A stretch of DNA of 64,000 bases, taken from assembly GCF_014287775.1 (NCBI RefSeq), contig NZ_JACOOZ010000003.1, positions 124,001 to 188,000 on the forward strand, read 5' to 3'. Positions 40,279 through 50,414 of this stretch are shown one piece after another. The stretch's first letter is position 1; each line of letters begins with the position of its first letter. This DNA is from Eubacterium_G segne (GTDB lineage Bacteria; Bacillota; Clostridia; Lachnospirales; Lachnospiraceae). The notes below the pieces were generated by a model that searched no databases, was not told where the DNA came from, and saw nothing but the letters and a program-made list of their open reading frames with translations. Made by a program: the position numbers and the translations under genes.

Positions 40279-40686
40279 CTACCATTTTGCACCGCAATTT
40301 TTACAATGCATAGTCTTTCTAATGTCAGAACTAAATAATCCAAATAATGCACCTCCAACTGCTTTCTTTCCTAAAGAAATTTTTTCTATATTTGATGAAC
40401 CACAAGTTGGACATTTAGGTATATTATCCTCTTTCTGTTTTTTAAATTGCATCATACGTGATTCAAACTCAATAATATCATTTCGTTTTAAGTCGTCCAT
40501 TGCTTTTAAAAATACTTTGTTATGGTTGGTTGCGTCTCCTAGAATATTAATTTCTTTTCCTGTCAAAGCAGAATCAATTAATCCTTCCGAATGACAATTT
40601 GGGCATATTTGTGTGTCAGCATTAAAAAAAGGTAAAAACCCTGTACGGTCAGTATTTTCATAACAATTTTTACAAAATTTTGGCAT
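40279..40686 (-). CDS. zinc-ribbon protein at the right border of the island
   Basis: A 135-aa protein starting MPKFCKNCYENTDRTG, with N-terminal knuckles (CKNC, CPNC), a central helix and C-terminal zinc-ribbon knuckles (CPTCGSSNIEKIS...CKNCGAKW). A GALFGLFSS segment before the last ribbon is typical of short proteins of this type in Clostridia. The start is at 40686, behind TTGGAGGTTTTTGATT on the minus strand; the longer upstream frame lacks an RBS. Probably a membrane-associated or nucleic-acid-binding accessory; function unknown. Confidence 0.7.
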   Translation of the reverse strand: MPKFCKNCYENTDRTGFLPFFNADTQICPNCHSEGLIDSALTGKEINILGDATNHNKVFLKAMDDLKRNDIIEFESRMMQFKKQKEDNIPKCPTCGSSNIEKISLGKKAVGGALFGLFSSDIRKTMHCKNCGAKW

Positions 40687-40780
40687 AATCAAAAACCTCC
40701 AATTTAACTTTAATATATTTGTTGTTATATTATTTTTTATTCTATCTATTATTATAACATTTATCAGAAGTAAATGATAG

Positions 40781-43700
40781 TCTATTTCTATCTCTAAGGC
40801 AGTACGTTGGGATAAAGAAAATGGACTTACCACATGGATAGATTCATTTAAGAATTTAAATATAGAAAATATAAAAGAATTAAAGAATTTGTTTTCCGAC
40901 AGTAGGTTATTAACCTCTGACGACAATGAGTTAGATGCTCTTTTCGACACAAAAGGGATTACTAAATATCGTCAAAACATAAAAGATTTTCTTACTGATA
41001 CTAAATACGGAACAAAAGACTTATCAACTTTCAAACAGTATCTTAAAGATAATAACATAGCCTTTTCGGGTTTTTCGAAAGTAGTTAACGCCGGTAAAAC
41101 AGCAATAAAATCATTTGGTGCTTCTCTCGCTTCTATGGCTGCTATGTGGGCAATTATGGAAGTTGTTTCTTGGGCAGCTACAGCAATTGATAATTACGTT
41201 AATCGTGTTAAATATGCAAAAGAAGCCCTTGATGACTTCTCTTCTTCTGTTAAAGACCAAGAGAGTTCATTATCTTCAAATAATCAATGGATTCAACAAA
41301 ATGGAGATAGGTATGCTAAATTGGCTAAAGGTGTTAATGAATACGGTCATAATATTTCATTAACTAGCGATGAATTTAGTGAATATAGAAATATTACTAA
41401 AGAAATTGCCAATATGTTTCCTGAAATGGTATCGGGTTATAACGACCAAAATGACGCTATTATTAAGAATAAAGGTAGCGTTGAAGCATTAACTAAGGCT
41501 TATGAAGATCAAAAGAAGGCTTATTATGCTACGATTAGAGGTAAATCAGACGAAACCTTTAGTGACTTTAAAACAGCTACAGAAGACGATTATAAAAAAA
41601 TAACAGAATTAAGAAACATGATGAAAAATGGTTTTCGCACACCGGGTTATTCAAGTCCTGCTGTTGGCAATGCTCCTTCTGTATGGGACGTATTAGATAA
41701 TGATACTGTTTATGCTTTACAAGAGGAACAAAGGCAATTAAAGTCTGAAGGAAAAGTTGGCATGTATACTGATTTTTCTCAATTAACTCCGCAACTTCAA
41801 CAGAAAATTCGTGATGTATTTACTAATCTAAATAACACAATTGATGCCGAATCAGAAAAAGTGCGTCCAATTTTAACTGCGTATTTATATAGTGATACAT
41901 CTGGTTATGACAAGTTAGATGACGATGCTAAAAATGCTGTTCAATCTTTTATTCAAAATGTAGACAATACATTCTTTGAAAGTTTTGATTCTGATATTGA
42001 TATGGAAACGTGGATAACAGAAAATGTTATTAATCCATTAAAAGATGGAATTAACAGTGAAGATTTAGCAGTTCGTATACAAACATTATTTTCTTTAAAT
42101 AAGAAAGATTATGATAGTTATGCCGATTATGTTAAAGCAGTTTTAGATTTAATTAATTCTTTACAAAATCAAACTGGCAAAGATGGGAAAAAGATTTATT
42201 CTAAAACCCAAATTGATAATTTAAAAACAAAATTTGGTGTAGGTGATGTTGATTCTGAGGGTAATGTTTCAGGAAACAAACTTATAGAACAAACTCAAAA
42301 GAAGTATTCTCAAATCAAAGGGGCTAATGAATATATTAAAACCTTAAATGAAGATGAGTTACGTTATGTTAATAATGTTAAAGGTGAAGTAAAAACACTT
42401 GAAGATTTAAAAAATAAAGTTAAATCTTTAAATGCGAAAAACCAAGATACTTCTGATTCCAAAAAGAAATCTTTTAAACAAGCATGGAAAGACCTCGATA
42501 ATGTAGATAGCAAGTCTGATATGAAGAATACCAAGAAAGACCTTCTTGCCCTTGCACAAGCTGGTAAACTTACAGAAAAAACTTTTAAAAGGACTAAAGG
42601 CACTAAGACTTGGTTATCACAAATGGGAATTGATGCGACTACTGCGGTTAAAAAAATCAATAAATTGATTGATGCTTCTAAACAACTTGCAACATTAAAA
42701 TCTAGTGTAAAGTCTTTACAAACTGCTCTTAATGAAAAGAAAGAGAATGGTGTTGTTGGTGCAGATACTCTTAGTAGTATGGAATCAGAATTTAGTAATC
42801 TAAAATCTTGGGACGATTATAGAAATAAACTTGGTTCTACTACTTCTACTATTGAACAATGCCGTGAAGCACAAAATAAATTAGCAACAGAGTATATTAA
42901 TAGTAATGATTTTTTATCACAGCTTGTCGATACAAATGGAAAAGTTAAAGAATCAACTAAACAATATTATATCGAACAGCTTAAAGAGTTGGGTGTAAAA
43001 AATGCTATTGAGGTTGTAGAGGCTCAAATAAAAAAACAAAAACTTGAATTGCTTATAGCTGATGCTAAGTTAGACACATCTTTTAAAACGGAAATTAATA
43101 ATTTAATAAATGAGGGGATTCAACTTGGCTATAATGAAAATGCTATAAAAAAATATGTTCTCAAAAAGGCTTTGGCTAATAAAAATTCATTAAAAACATC
43201 AGATAGTATTAAAAACCTTAAAGCTTTGGCTAAACAGTTGGGTATTACTGGGGAAGCCATGTTGTCGTTTGTAACGTTAGAGGGTTTAAAAAAAACGTAT
43301 GAAAATATTACGAAATCTGGTAATGCAGACACTCAACACGCTTTGCCTTCTCTTCAAAAACAAATAAGTGCTGAAGAAAAAAATTTAAAAAAACTTATAA
43401 AGAAAGATGTTCGCATTACAGATGCAGATATAGGCGATGCTGGTAAATATGGTGGGGTTAATATTGGAAACGGAAAAGGCTCTGGTTCTTCTTCCTCTTC
43501 TTCTAACAAGGTATTTGACTGGATTGAAGTTCGTTTAAAACGATTGGAAAATAAAGTTAAGAAAACGGTTGACAATATAAACGATTATGCTTCTAAGAAA
43601 ACTAAAAACGGATTATTTAAACAGGCGAAAAAACAGTATGATGACTTATTACACGGATATGAAATTGCAGCAAAGAAATACAAGAAAAAACTCGACAGGA

Positions 43701-45472
43701 TTAATCTTTCTTCTGACTTAAAAAAGAAGATTCAGAGCGGTGATTATTCTATCCAGACAATTAAAGAGTCTGCTAAAAAGGGAAAAAGTAAAAAGTCACA
43801 AAAATCTGTATTGGACGCAATTGACAGTTATCAGGAGTATTGGGACAAGTATACTGGTGCAAGAGATAATATTATTGAAACTAAGAATAATAAACGTGAG
43901 CTTATCAAAAAACAATTAGAGGACGATATTTCTGACTTAGAAGATGATTTAGACCTCTTGCAATATGAGGCAGATAAAACACAGAGTCGAATTGACAAAA
44001 ACGAGACAAAAGGCTTTATTGCAACCAAGAGTGATTATAAGGAAGAAATCTCTAATTCTAAGAAACAGATTAACAAATGGAATCAGGAGAAAAAGGCATA
44101 TCAGGCATATCTTAAAGATAATAAGATTGCTTCTTCTTCAGATGAATATCAGGATATTAAGCAGAAAATTCGTGATATTGATAAAAATATATCCGATGCT
44201 GAGAAAAACCAGTTAGAATGGAATAAGTCAATATCTGAATTACCATATCAAAGTCTCGAAAAGTTTAAAAATATTCTTGACGCTATTTCTAGTCGCTATG
44301 AAAAGATAATCTCATTCTGGGAGTCACAGGGACATACTAAAAACGAATCGCAAATCACAAAACAGATTTCCATCGGTCTTAATGGGTTATCTCAGCTTAA
44401 AAAAGAACGTGATGAAAAATGGAGTCAAATTAACAAAACGTTATCAGACAAAGGATTGAATTCTTCTCAGAAGAAGCAGTTTAAGGCTTTGTACGAAGGA
44501 ATGCGTGAAGGTACTATTACTGTTGACCAATTTTATAAGAGTATCAGCAAACTTGGTATCTCTAAAAAGACTTTTGATTCATGGGATGGACTTCGGGATA
44601 AACTTCAAGAAGTTGATGGTCTTGACGGAGATATTCTTGATAAACAGGCAGAAATCGAAAACAATTATGACGATTTGTTGACACCTTGGATTAATTCAAT
44701 TCAAGATTTAATTGACAAAATTAATGACCTTAATGATGCTCAGTCTAAAGCCGTTGAACTTGAAAAACTTCAACAGGCATTACAGAGTGTTAAACAAAAT
44801 AAAAAGAATTTAATCTATCACGAGGATTATGCTTTTAATTATGAGGCTGATAATAGTGCAGTTAAGGAAGCACAAGACAATCTTGACGACTATTATAATC
44901 AGGAACAACTCGATACGTTAAACAAGATTCTTGATTGGCTAAATGACCACAAAGATGATGTAAACTTCTTTGACGAAAATGGCAAACCTCTGTATAAGAC
45001 CGTGGATGAAGCAGTTAGAGCTGTAACTAAGGGAATGACTGAGGGAATGTCAGATAGTGTCAAGAAAATGTTTGACAGTCTTACTTTTTCTATTGATAAG
45101 AATGGTAAGATTACAGCCAGTGTTCCTAAATATGTAGCCGGTACAAAATATGCCAAGGGTGGAATGTCTATAGTTGGTGAAAAAGGTGCTGAGTTAAGAT
45201 TACTTAATTCTGGTGACCAGATATTACCACATGATGTTACAGATAACTTGTGGAAATTTGGTGTTAATCCAACAAAAATGATATTAGACAATATTCAAAT
45301 ACCTGATATGAGCAACTTGGTTAAAAATACTGGTGGTGAAGTGGTTAATAATAATGTTTCTATTGGAACAGTTAGTATTCCACATATCAATGACTTATCA
45401 AAAGCTAATGATGTATTTAACGCGTTGGCTGGTCTTAGTTCATATGCTCATCAACAAGCAAATAAAAGATAA
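40781..45472 (+). CDS. tail tape measure protein, C-terminal part
   Basis: The frame opens after TAG at 40778 and runs 1563 codons. It starts inside protein-like sequence (KAVRWDKENGLTTWIDSFKNLNIENIKELK) without an RBS. So it is the second exon or the separated remainder of the gene at 32473. It holds a hydrophobic segment (FGASLASMAAMWAIMEVVSWAATAI), very long coiled coils, a Ser-rich linker (SGSSSSSSN), and a C-terminal end AKGGMSIVGEKGAELRLLNSGDQILP typical of tape-measure proteins. Some tools will start it at TTG 40889. Confidence 0.85.
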   Translation, partial: SISISKAVRWDKENGLTTWIDSFKNLNIENIKELKNLFSDSRLLTSDDNELDALFDTKGITKYRQNIKDFLTDTKYGTKDLSTFKQYLKDNNIAFSGFSKVVNAGKTAIKSFGASLASMAAMWAIMEVVSWAATAIDNYVNRVKYAKEALDDFSSSVKDQESSLSSNNQWIQQNGDRYAKLAKGVNEYGHNISLTSDEFSEYRNITKEIANMFPEMVSGYNDQNDAIIKNKGSVEALTKAYEDQKKAYYATIRGKSDETFSDFKTATEDDYKKITELRNMMKNGFRTPGYSSPAVGNAPSVWDVLDNDTVYALQEEQRQLKSEGKVGMYTDFSQLTPQLQQKIRDVFTNLNNTIDAESEKVRPILTAYLYSDTSGYDKLDDDAKNAVQSFIQNVDNTFFESFDSDIDMETWITENVINPLKDGINSEDLAVRIQTLFSLNKKDYDSYADYVKAVLDLINSLQNQTGKDGKKIYSKTQIDNLKTKFGVGDVDSEGNVSGNKLIEQTQKKYSQIKGANEYIKTLNEDELRYVNNVKGEVKTLEDLKNKVKSLNAKNQDTSDSKKKSFKQAWKDLDNVDSKSDMKNTKKDLLALAQAGKLTEKTFKRTKGTKTWLSQMGIDATTAVKKINKLIDASKQLATLKSSVKSLQTALNEKKENGVVGADTLSSMESEFSNLKSWDDYRNKLGSTTSTIEQCREAQNKLATEYINSNDFLSQLVDTNGKVKESTKQYYIEQLKELGVKNAIEVVEAQIKKQKLELLIADAKLDTSFKTEINNLINEGIQLGYNENAIKKYVLKKALANKNSLKTSDSIKNLKALAKQLGITGEAMLSFVTLEGLKKTYENITKSGNADTQHALPSLQKQISAEEKNLKKLIKKDVRITDADIGDAGKYGGVNIGNGKGSGSSSSSSNKVFDWIEVRLKRLENKVKKTVDNINDYASKKTKNGLFKQAKKQYDDLLHGYEIAAKKYKKKLDRINLSSDLKKKIQSGDYSIQTIKESAKKGKSKKSQKSVLDAIDSYQEYWDKYTGARDNIIETKNNKRELIKKQLEDDISDLEDDLDLLQYEADKTQSRIDKNETKGFIATKSDYKEEISNSKKQINKWNQEKKAYQAYLKDNKIASSSDEYQDIKQKIRDIDKNISDAEKNQLEWNKSISELPYQSLEKFKNILDAISSRYEKIISFWESQGHTKNESQITKQISIGLNGLSQLKKERDEKWSQINKTLSDKGLNSSQKKQFKALYEGMREGTITVDQFYKSISKLGISKKTFDSWDGLRDKLQEVDGLDGDILDKQAEIENNYDDLLTPWINSIQDLIDKINDLNDAQSKAVELEKLQQALQSVKQNKKNLIYHEDYAFNYEADNSAVKEAQDNLDDYYNQEQLDTLNKILDWLNDHKDDVNFFDENGKPLYKTVDEAVRAVTKGMTEGMSDSVKKMFDSLTFSIDKNGKITASVPKYVAGTKYAKGGMSIVGEKGAELRLLNSGDQILPHDVTDNLWKFGVNPTKMILDNIQIPDMSNLVKNTGGEVVNNNVSIGTVSIPHINDLSKANDVFNALAGLSSYAHQQANKR

Positions 45473-45477
45473 TTAAC

Positions 45478-45513
45478 ATAGGCTGTGTTGCAGAAATGTG
45501 GCACAGCCTTATT
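45478..45513 (+). terminator. hairpin after the tape measure gene
   Basis: GGCTGTG and CACAGCC with an imperfect inner stem, followed by TTATTA. The T-run is weak. Confidence 0.45.
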
Positions 45514-45529
45514 AAAAAGGAGGATTTTA

Positions 45530-45802
45530 GTGGATTCAAAAGATTTACAGAATGAACTTATTAAGGCAATTAATACCATAATAAGTAACGAAAAACTTAA
45601 TAAACTTCCCTTTGATAGAACATACTTGACGAGGATAATTAACAAAACACAAACTTCTTCCACTTCCTATAAATATACTGTCATAATTGAAAAAGACAGA
45701 TATAATATAATTTCTACAGAAAATTATTCAATTGGTAACAAAGTGAGAGTTAGAATCCCACGCAACAATTGGAATGAAATATATATCGAAAGTAAAGCAT
45801 AG
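45530..45802 (+). CDS. small tail protein with beta-rich end
   Basis: A 90-aa protein starting at GTG behind AAAAAGGAGGATTTTA. An N-terminal helix is followed by a five-strand-like segment (YKYTVIIEKDRYNIIST...GNKVRVRIPRNNWNEIYI), which resembles the small OB-like proteins found after tape measures in Clostridial phages. It may cap or bridge tail tip parts. Confidence 0.6.
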   Translation: MDSKDLQNELIKAINTIISNEKLNKLPFDRTYLTRIINKTQTSSTSYKYTVIIEKDRYNIISTENYSIGNKVRVRIPRNNWNEIYIESKA

Positions 45803-45819
45803 AAAGGCGGTGATTATTA

Positions 45820-47277
45820 TTGAAACCTATAATTAGTGGTACTCTGACCGCTTGGGATGTTGGTATATCAACCTGTACGATTAATTTTAGTTGGAATGGT
45901 GGCTTAGTTGCAGGTAATAGGTTGACAATTGTTGAAACCGGGTTATATCATGATACAACTGGAATATCTACAACTTATCATATCATCACTCCCGAAGTTG
46001 CTAAAGAACTAGGTCTAAAAAATGGAACAACTTATCACGCAACAATTACAATGATTAATTATGACGGAATTGCAGTAAGTGAAACCAGTCAACAATTCAT
46101 ATTGAAATGTTATGCTACTCCTTTATTTAGGATTAATAACTTATATGATGGAATTATTCTAAATTCATCGAGTTGTACGGTTGCAATAGATTATTCAGGA
46201 AATGGAATGGATTTATCAACCTATAAATTCAATTTATATGATTCTTCTGGACTTACGGTGGTTGAAAGCAGCAAAGTCTTCTATTATAACAACGATAATT
46301 CTTCTTATACTTTTAGAAATCTTAATGATGGCACTGATTATTATATTGAAGCAATCGGTGAAACTGTGTATGGTATGGAATTAAGAGTTATATATAAAGT
46401 ATCTGTTCGGACTAATACTGCACCAGTAAAAAATACAGTATCAGCCTTTCCAACAAAGGATGGAAATATTACAATCAATACAACGTGTTTAAGATTGCAT
46501 ACTAAATCATCTGATAATCTGGAATTTATTAATAATGAAGAAGTTAGTCTCCTTAATAATAAATATATTAAGTATTCCTTTTACAATAAATTAGATGACT
46601 TTAATGTTGTTACTACATTAAGAAATGTTCAATGTTTCGAAAACATGTTTACCGATATTCTGACGATTGGTAATGATATTGTTTTGTCTACAGAAATGGT
46701 TAAAGAATATATTGACTATCCATTGATTTTAGAGAATTTTCAGTGGGTAACTGGTACTTCTGAATGTGTGGAAAGTAGTTCTGGTACATATTATGTTGAT
46801 ACCAATTATTGTATAGCACCACCTAAAATAGCTGTTTCTCGTAAATACGATGGGGACTTTTTAATACTTTGTTACGACAGTGAATATAACAAAGTTAATA
46901 CACTGATTATAAACGCAATTAACACAGAATACGATACATCTAATTATTCTTTTATTCGTTTTGCTTTTCCCAAAAATAAAGCAGATTCGGACTTAAATGA
47001 AAAGATAGTAATTTCATTTAATTATAACGAAAAGACTAATATAGAGCCAAATTTGTTTACTAGAGTGGATTCTGTGTATATCAATGCTGTTGATTCTGCT
47101 TCTCTTCGATTTGTTTTACACGATAAGAATAATCATTATACGTGTATTTCTGACCAAACGTATCCGTTGAATTATGACTTTACGACCAAAAAATTTAAAA
47201 TAGATGAAAATAAGAAATTTAAGATAAATATAAAAAGAAAAGATTCAAACTATTCATTAAGAATTAAAGAAATTTAG
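45820..47277 (+). CDS. tail protein with fibronectin-III-like domains
   Basis: A 485-aa protein starting at TTG behind GAAAGGCGGTGATTATTA. Residues 1-205 look like two FN3-type beta modules (NGTTYHATITMINYDGIAVSETS; LNDGTDYYIEAIGETVYGMELR). The rest is beta-rich. FN3 modules are common in distal tail proteins and bind surface sugars. It follows the tape measure and precedes the baseplate genes. Confidence 0.65.
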   Translation: MKPIISGTLTAWDVGISTCTINFSWNGGLVAGNRLTIVETGLYHDTTGISTTYHIITPEVAKELGLKNGTTYHATITMINYDGIAVSETSQQFILKCYATPLFRINNLYDGIILNSSSCTVAIDYSGNGMDLSTYKFNLYDSSGLTVVESSKVFYYNNDNSSYTFRNLNDGTDYYIEAIGETVYGMELRVIYKVSVRTNTAPVKNTVSAFPTKDGNITINTTCLRLHTKSSDNLEFINNEEVSLLNNKYIKYSFYNKLDDFNVVTTLRNVQCFENMFTDILTIGNDIVLSTEMVKEYIDYPLILENFQWVTGTSECVESSSGTYYVDTNYCIAPPKIAVSRKYDGDFLILCYDSEYNKVNTLIINAINTEYDTSNYSFIRFAFPKNKADSDLNEKIVISFNYNEKTNIEPNLFTRVDSVYINAVDSASLRFVLHDKNNHYTCISDQTYPLNYDFTTKKFKIDENKKFKINIKRKDSNYSLRIKEI

Positions 47278-47290
47278 AAAGGGGATTTTT

Positions 47291-48301
47291 ATGGCAATTG
47301 AATTTATTGAATCTCCTTTTGGAGAAGACATTGATAGTGTAAAACTATCAAATGCTATTTTTGATGAAATCGTGCTTTCAAGTGATTCGGATATTGATTA
47401 TTTTGACGAATATCCTGATGAATGGACTGACGATATTCAGCTACATTCTACTTTTAATGGTACTATCATTGGAGGAGGCATTGACTTTAAAGAAGGTGAT
47501 TCTCCACAAGACGCAGCTTTTTTAATAAAAAGACGACTAGTATCGGATATTGCATGGGATGTTGTTGGATATGTGCCGGGGAATGAAATCATTCGAGATA
47601 AAAATTTTGTTAAGATTAATTATACGGACAAAACAACTATTCCTAATGAAGAATATGAATATATGGTTGTTCCCATGTTGTATGGAATTGAAACAAGTGG
47701 CTCAACAACGGAATATAGTGTTAAATGTACTTTAGACGGATTAGTTATTGAAGATCAAGACATATCTTTTTATACGATACTAGAAGCGAAATTAAGTGGT
47801 ATTACTCAGAACAGTGGTACTACTGTTGTTAATCCATTTAACAGTAAATATGCTTATGCTTTTAAAGGTGGAGAGAAAAACTATGTTAGTGGCACGGCAA
47901 CAGGTATGTTTGTGCCGGGAGATATATGTGACTACGATTATAGTACATCAAACAATACAACATGGAGATATAGAAAATACTTACGAGAATGGTTGTGTAA
48001 TGGAAAACCTAAAATTCTTAAATATTATGACGGACGTAACTTTATTGTAACAGTTAATGGCGAAGTTCAAGAAGATGATTCTGAGCACATTTCTAAGAAT
48101 ATAGTAACATTCAATTGGTCTGAAATTGGCTCATTAGAATCAACAAATGATTTATACGAAAACGGATTTATTAATTATTATTCTTCTGATGATAAGGCTA
48201 ATCAGTCAGATACGCTCGTTATTAATAAAACCATATTACAAAATTATATTAATGATAGTATTAATAATGTGTACGATGAAATTCTTAGACGTAAATATTA
48301 G
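47291..48301 (+). CDS. probable distal tail/baseplate protein
   Basis: A 336-aa, beta-rich, acidic protein (DVVGYVPGNEIIRDKNFVKINYTDKTTIPNEEYEYMVVPM..., WRYRKYLREWLCNGKPKILKYYDGRNFIVTVNGEV). The layout fits distal-tail or baseplate adaptor proteins of Clostridial siphoviruses. RBS GAAAGGGGATTTTT. The next gene is the hub-like protein, 15 bases away. Confidence 0.6.
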   Translation: MAIEFIESPFGEDIDSVKLSNAIFDEIVLSSDSDIDYFDEYPDEWTDDIQLHSTFNGTIIGGGIDFKEGDSPQDAAFLIKRRLVSDIAWDVVGYVPGNEIIRDKNFVKINYTDKTTIPNEEYEYMVVPMLYGIETSGSTTEYSVKCTLDGLVIEDQDISFYTILEAKLSGITQNSGTTVVNPFNSKYAYAFKGGEKNYVSGTATGMFVPGDICDYDYSTSNNTTWRYRKYLREWLCNGKPKILKYYDGRNFIVTVNGEVQEDDSEHISKNIVTFNWSEIGSLESTNDLYENGFINYYSSDDKANQSDTLVINKTILQNYINDSINNVYDEILRRKY

Positions 48302-48316
48302 TGAAAGGAGATTGAG

Positions 48317-50398
48317 ATGAATTACGAAATACAACAGATTGATATTGATATGTTGAAGGCTCGTGTTTCTACTGTTTGGGTTAAATTTGAAATTGCTAAT
48401 ATTTATAATTATGAAAACGGTAAGAAAGTCTTCAACTCTTCTTTCAAACCAATTGCTGATATCAGTGGAGAATTATTAAATGGCTCGTATTCATCTGATT
48501 CTACCTCTGATATTCGGAGAACTTTTAGCACAACCTTTTATGCACAAAATGACAATTTTCAAATTGCCAGCAATAAAAATATGTGGCTAAATAAGTTTGT
48601 AATTGCTTACATTGGGGTTTTAAACCACTATGTTGAGAATATGAAATTCTATCCATTAGGCGTATATATAATTCAGGATGCGAGTTATAGTTACTCTGCC
48701 ACTGAAAATACAGTATCGTTCAATTGTGATGATTTGGTTACGATGTTAAATGGTGACAGATCTGGAATAATCCCCGGAGTTCAAGATATGGAAATTAACT
48801 GTGTCCCGGCTATCAATGATGTATCAATTACAGAAAACGATTCGCATAAAATTATTAATATCAACATTATTAATAAAGATTATACTCCATTGACAGATAG
48901 CGATACTGCTCCATACTTTGATTTGGAAGTTGGATTTAATATACCAAAAGAAAAAATGAAATATATTCAGTCCTATTATGAGGGTTGGAATGTAACAGTA
49001 TCAATTAATAATTCTAAGTCTTACTTTTTAACAGATTATAAAACACATCAAAAAGTTAAATTTACTGATTTAACATTAGGACAAGATTATACGACTAATT
49101 TCTATGGAAATAATTCTTCTTCATATGCCTTCATTTTACTTGGAAAGCCCAATACCATCTCTGGTGCGATGACTAATGTCATTACACAGTTTAGTCCATT
49201 CAACTATATAATTGATGATATTGGTGCCGATGTTACTAACGTTGACGGAAGCAATGCTACATATATTCCATATGATTTGACATTTTCTACAGGCGTAACA
49301 AATTGGGAAGTTATTTCAAAATTGAGAGATTTGTACTCAGGTTGGGAAGCATTTTTTGATGTTTATGGTAATTTTATTTGTTCTAAAATTCCGACCTGTG
49401 AGGATAATGAATGTTTACTTACAGCAGATGTATTTGATAGCATAGTAATTTCAGAAAAGGATACATATGAGTTAAATTCAATCAAAAATGTAGTTGAAGT
49501 CTGGGGTAAAAATCAGGAAACCGATAGATATGATGACACCCCTACTTATACTCTCGATTTAATAAACAATAAATGTATCCTTGATTTATCACTATCCTTG
49601 TATGCTTGTGATTCAACGGGCAAGCATAATTCTCCATATGTATATACAAATGAATTAATTGGTTTTACTTGTCCCAATATTTCAGATGATGATCGTAGAT
49701 TAATCAAAACTTATAATATTCCTATATATGTAAGGGTTAATTACAATAAAACTTCTGATGAAAATTTAGATGAGATTTTACTTATTGCAGATGCAACGAA
49801 TAAAAACAGAACAACAATAGACGAGATTATTAATGGTGTTGGTTATTGTTTTACGCCGAAATATACTCTTGATACTTGTTACGCAATTTTCAATGGGGAA
49901 TTTCAGGTTCATGCAATTGCTATGATTGTAGACAAAGAGCCTACTGATGAAGAAAAGGAAAATTATAAAAAACATTATAACTGTAACCAAATTAGTTATA
50001 TATATTCTAGTGGAAACAGAATCTTTTATACTAACGAAGGCGAACAGTATAAAAAATACATAGAACAATCTTCTCCCTATTCGGTCAATGAAGTTGGAGA
50101 ATTAATTAAGGTATTGTCAGGTGAAGAATATGAAGCTATATATACAACTGATTTAGCTCGACAACGTGCAGAATATGAAGTATGGAAAAGTGCTAGGCTG
50201 ACCGATTCTATAACAATTAACACAGTATTAATACCTTTCTTATATGAAAATATTAAGGTTCAATACAAATCAATAAGAACAGGTGAAACAGATGAATATA
50301 TAATAGACAAAGTAAGTCATTCATTTGATTCATATACTACTTCTATTCAAATGCACAAATTCTACTCTGCATACCCAACAATCGTAAAAAATAAATAA
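48317..50398 (+). CDS. tail hub-like protein (DUF5048/gp44 type)
   Basis: A 693-aa protein. The N-terminal part (RVSTVWVKFEIANIYN...ISGELLNGSYSSDSTSDIRRTFSTTFY) and the middle (WEVISKLRDLYSGWEAFFDVYGNFICSKIP..., IKNVVEVWGKNQ) match the layout of hub proteins that close the tail tube and hold the fibres. No peptidase motif is seen. Confidence 0.7.
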   Translation: MNYEIQQIDIDMLKARVSTVWVKFEIANIYNYENGKKVFNSSFKPIADISGELLNGSYSSDSTSDIRRTFSTTFYAQNDNFQIASNKNMWLNKFVIAYIGVLNHYVENMKFYPLGVYIIQDASYSYSATENTVSFNCDDLVTMLNGDRSGIIPGVQDMEINCVPAINDVSITENDSHKIININIINKDYTPLTDSDTAPYFDLEVGFNIPKEKMKYIQSYYEGWNVTVSINNSKSYFLTDYKTHQKVKFTDLTLGQDYTTNFYGNNSSSYAFILLGKPNTISGAMTNVITQFSPFNYIIDDIGADVTNVDGSNATYIPYDLTFSTGVTNWEVISKLRDLYSGWEAFFDVYGNFICSKIPTCEDNECLLTADVFDSIVISEKDTYELNSIKNVVEVWGKNQETDRYDDTPTYTLDLINNKCILDLSLSLYACDSTGKHNSPYVYTNELIGFTCPNISDDDRRLIKTYNIPIYVRVNYNKTSDENLDEILLIADATNKNRTTIDEIINGVGYCFTPKYTLDTCYAIFNGEFQVHAIAMIVDKEPTDEEKENYKKHYNCNQISYIYSSGNRIFYTNEGEQYKKYIEQSSPYSVNEVGELIKVLSGEEYEAIYTTDLARQRAEYEVWKSARLTDSITINTVLIPFLYENIKVQYKSIRTGETDEYIIDKVSHSFDSYTTSIQMHKFYSAYPTIVKNK

Positions 50399-50414
50399 GG
50401 AGGAAATAAAAAAT

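Larger units (their letters stand above)
35059..40780 (+). mobile_element. cargo island splitting the tape measure gene, led by a group I intron
   Basis: About 5.7 kb of non-structural genes between the two halves of the tape measure. Order: intron core, two small proteins, HTH protein, antirepressor, type III toxin with RNA antitoxin, two PemK-like genes each with a small RNA, and a minus-strand zinc-ribbon gene. It has its own promoters and terminators. Either the whole island is a giant group I intron with cargo between P9 and the 3' splice site (comparable in design to IStrons, but without tnpA/tnpB), or cargo was added behind a normal intron. The exact borders are not known. Confidence 0.7.

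Noticed and set aside
44899..45291. 130-aa minus-strand ORF
   Set aside because: Antisense to the conserved C-terminal end of the tape measure protein.
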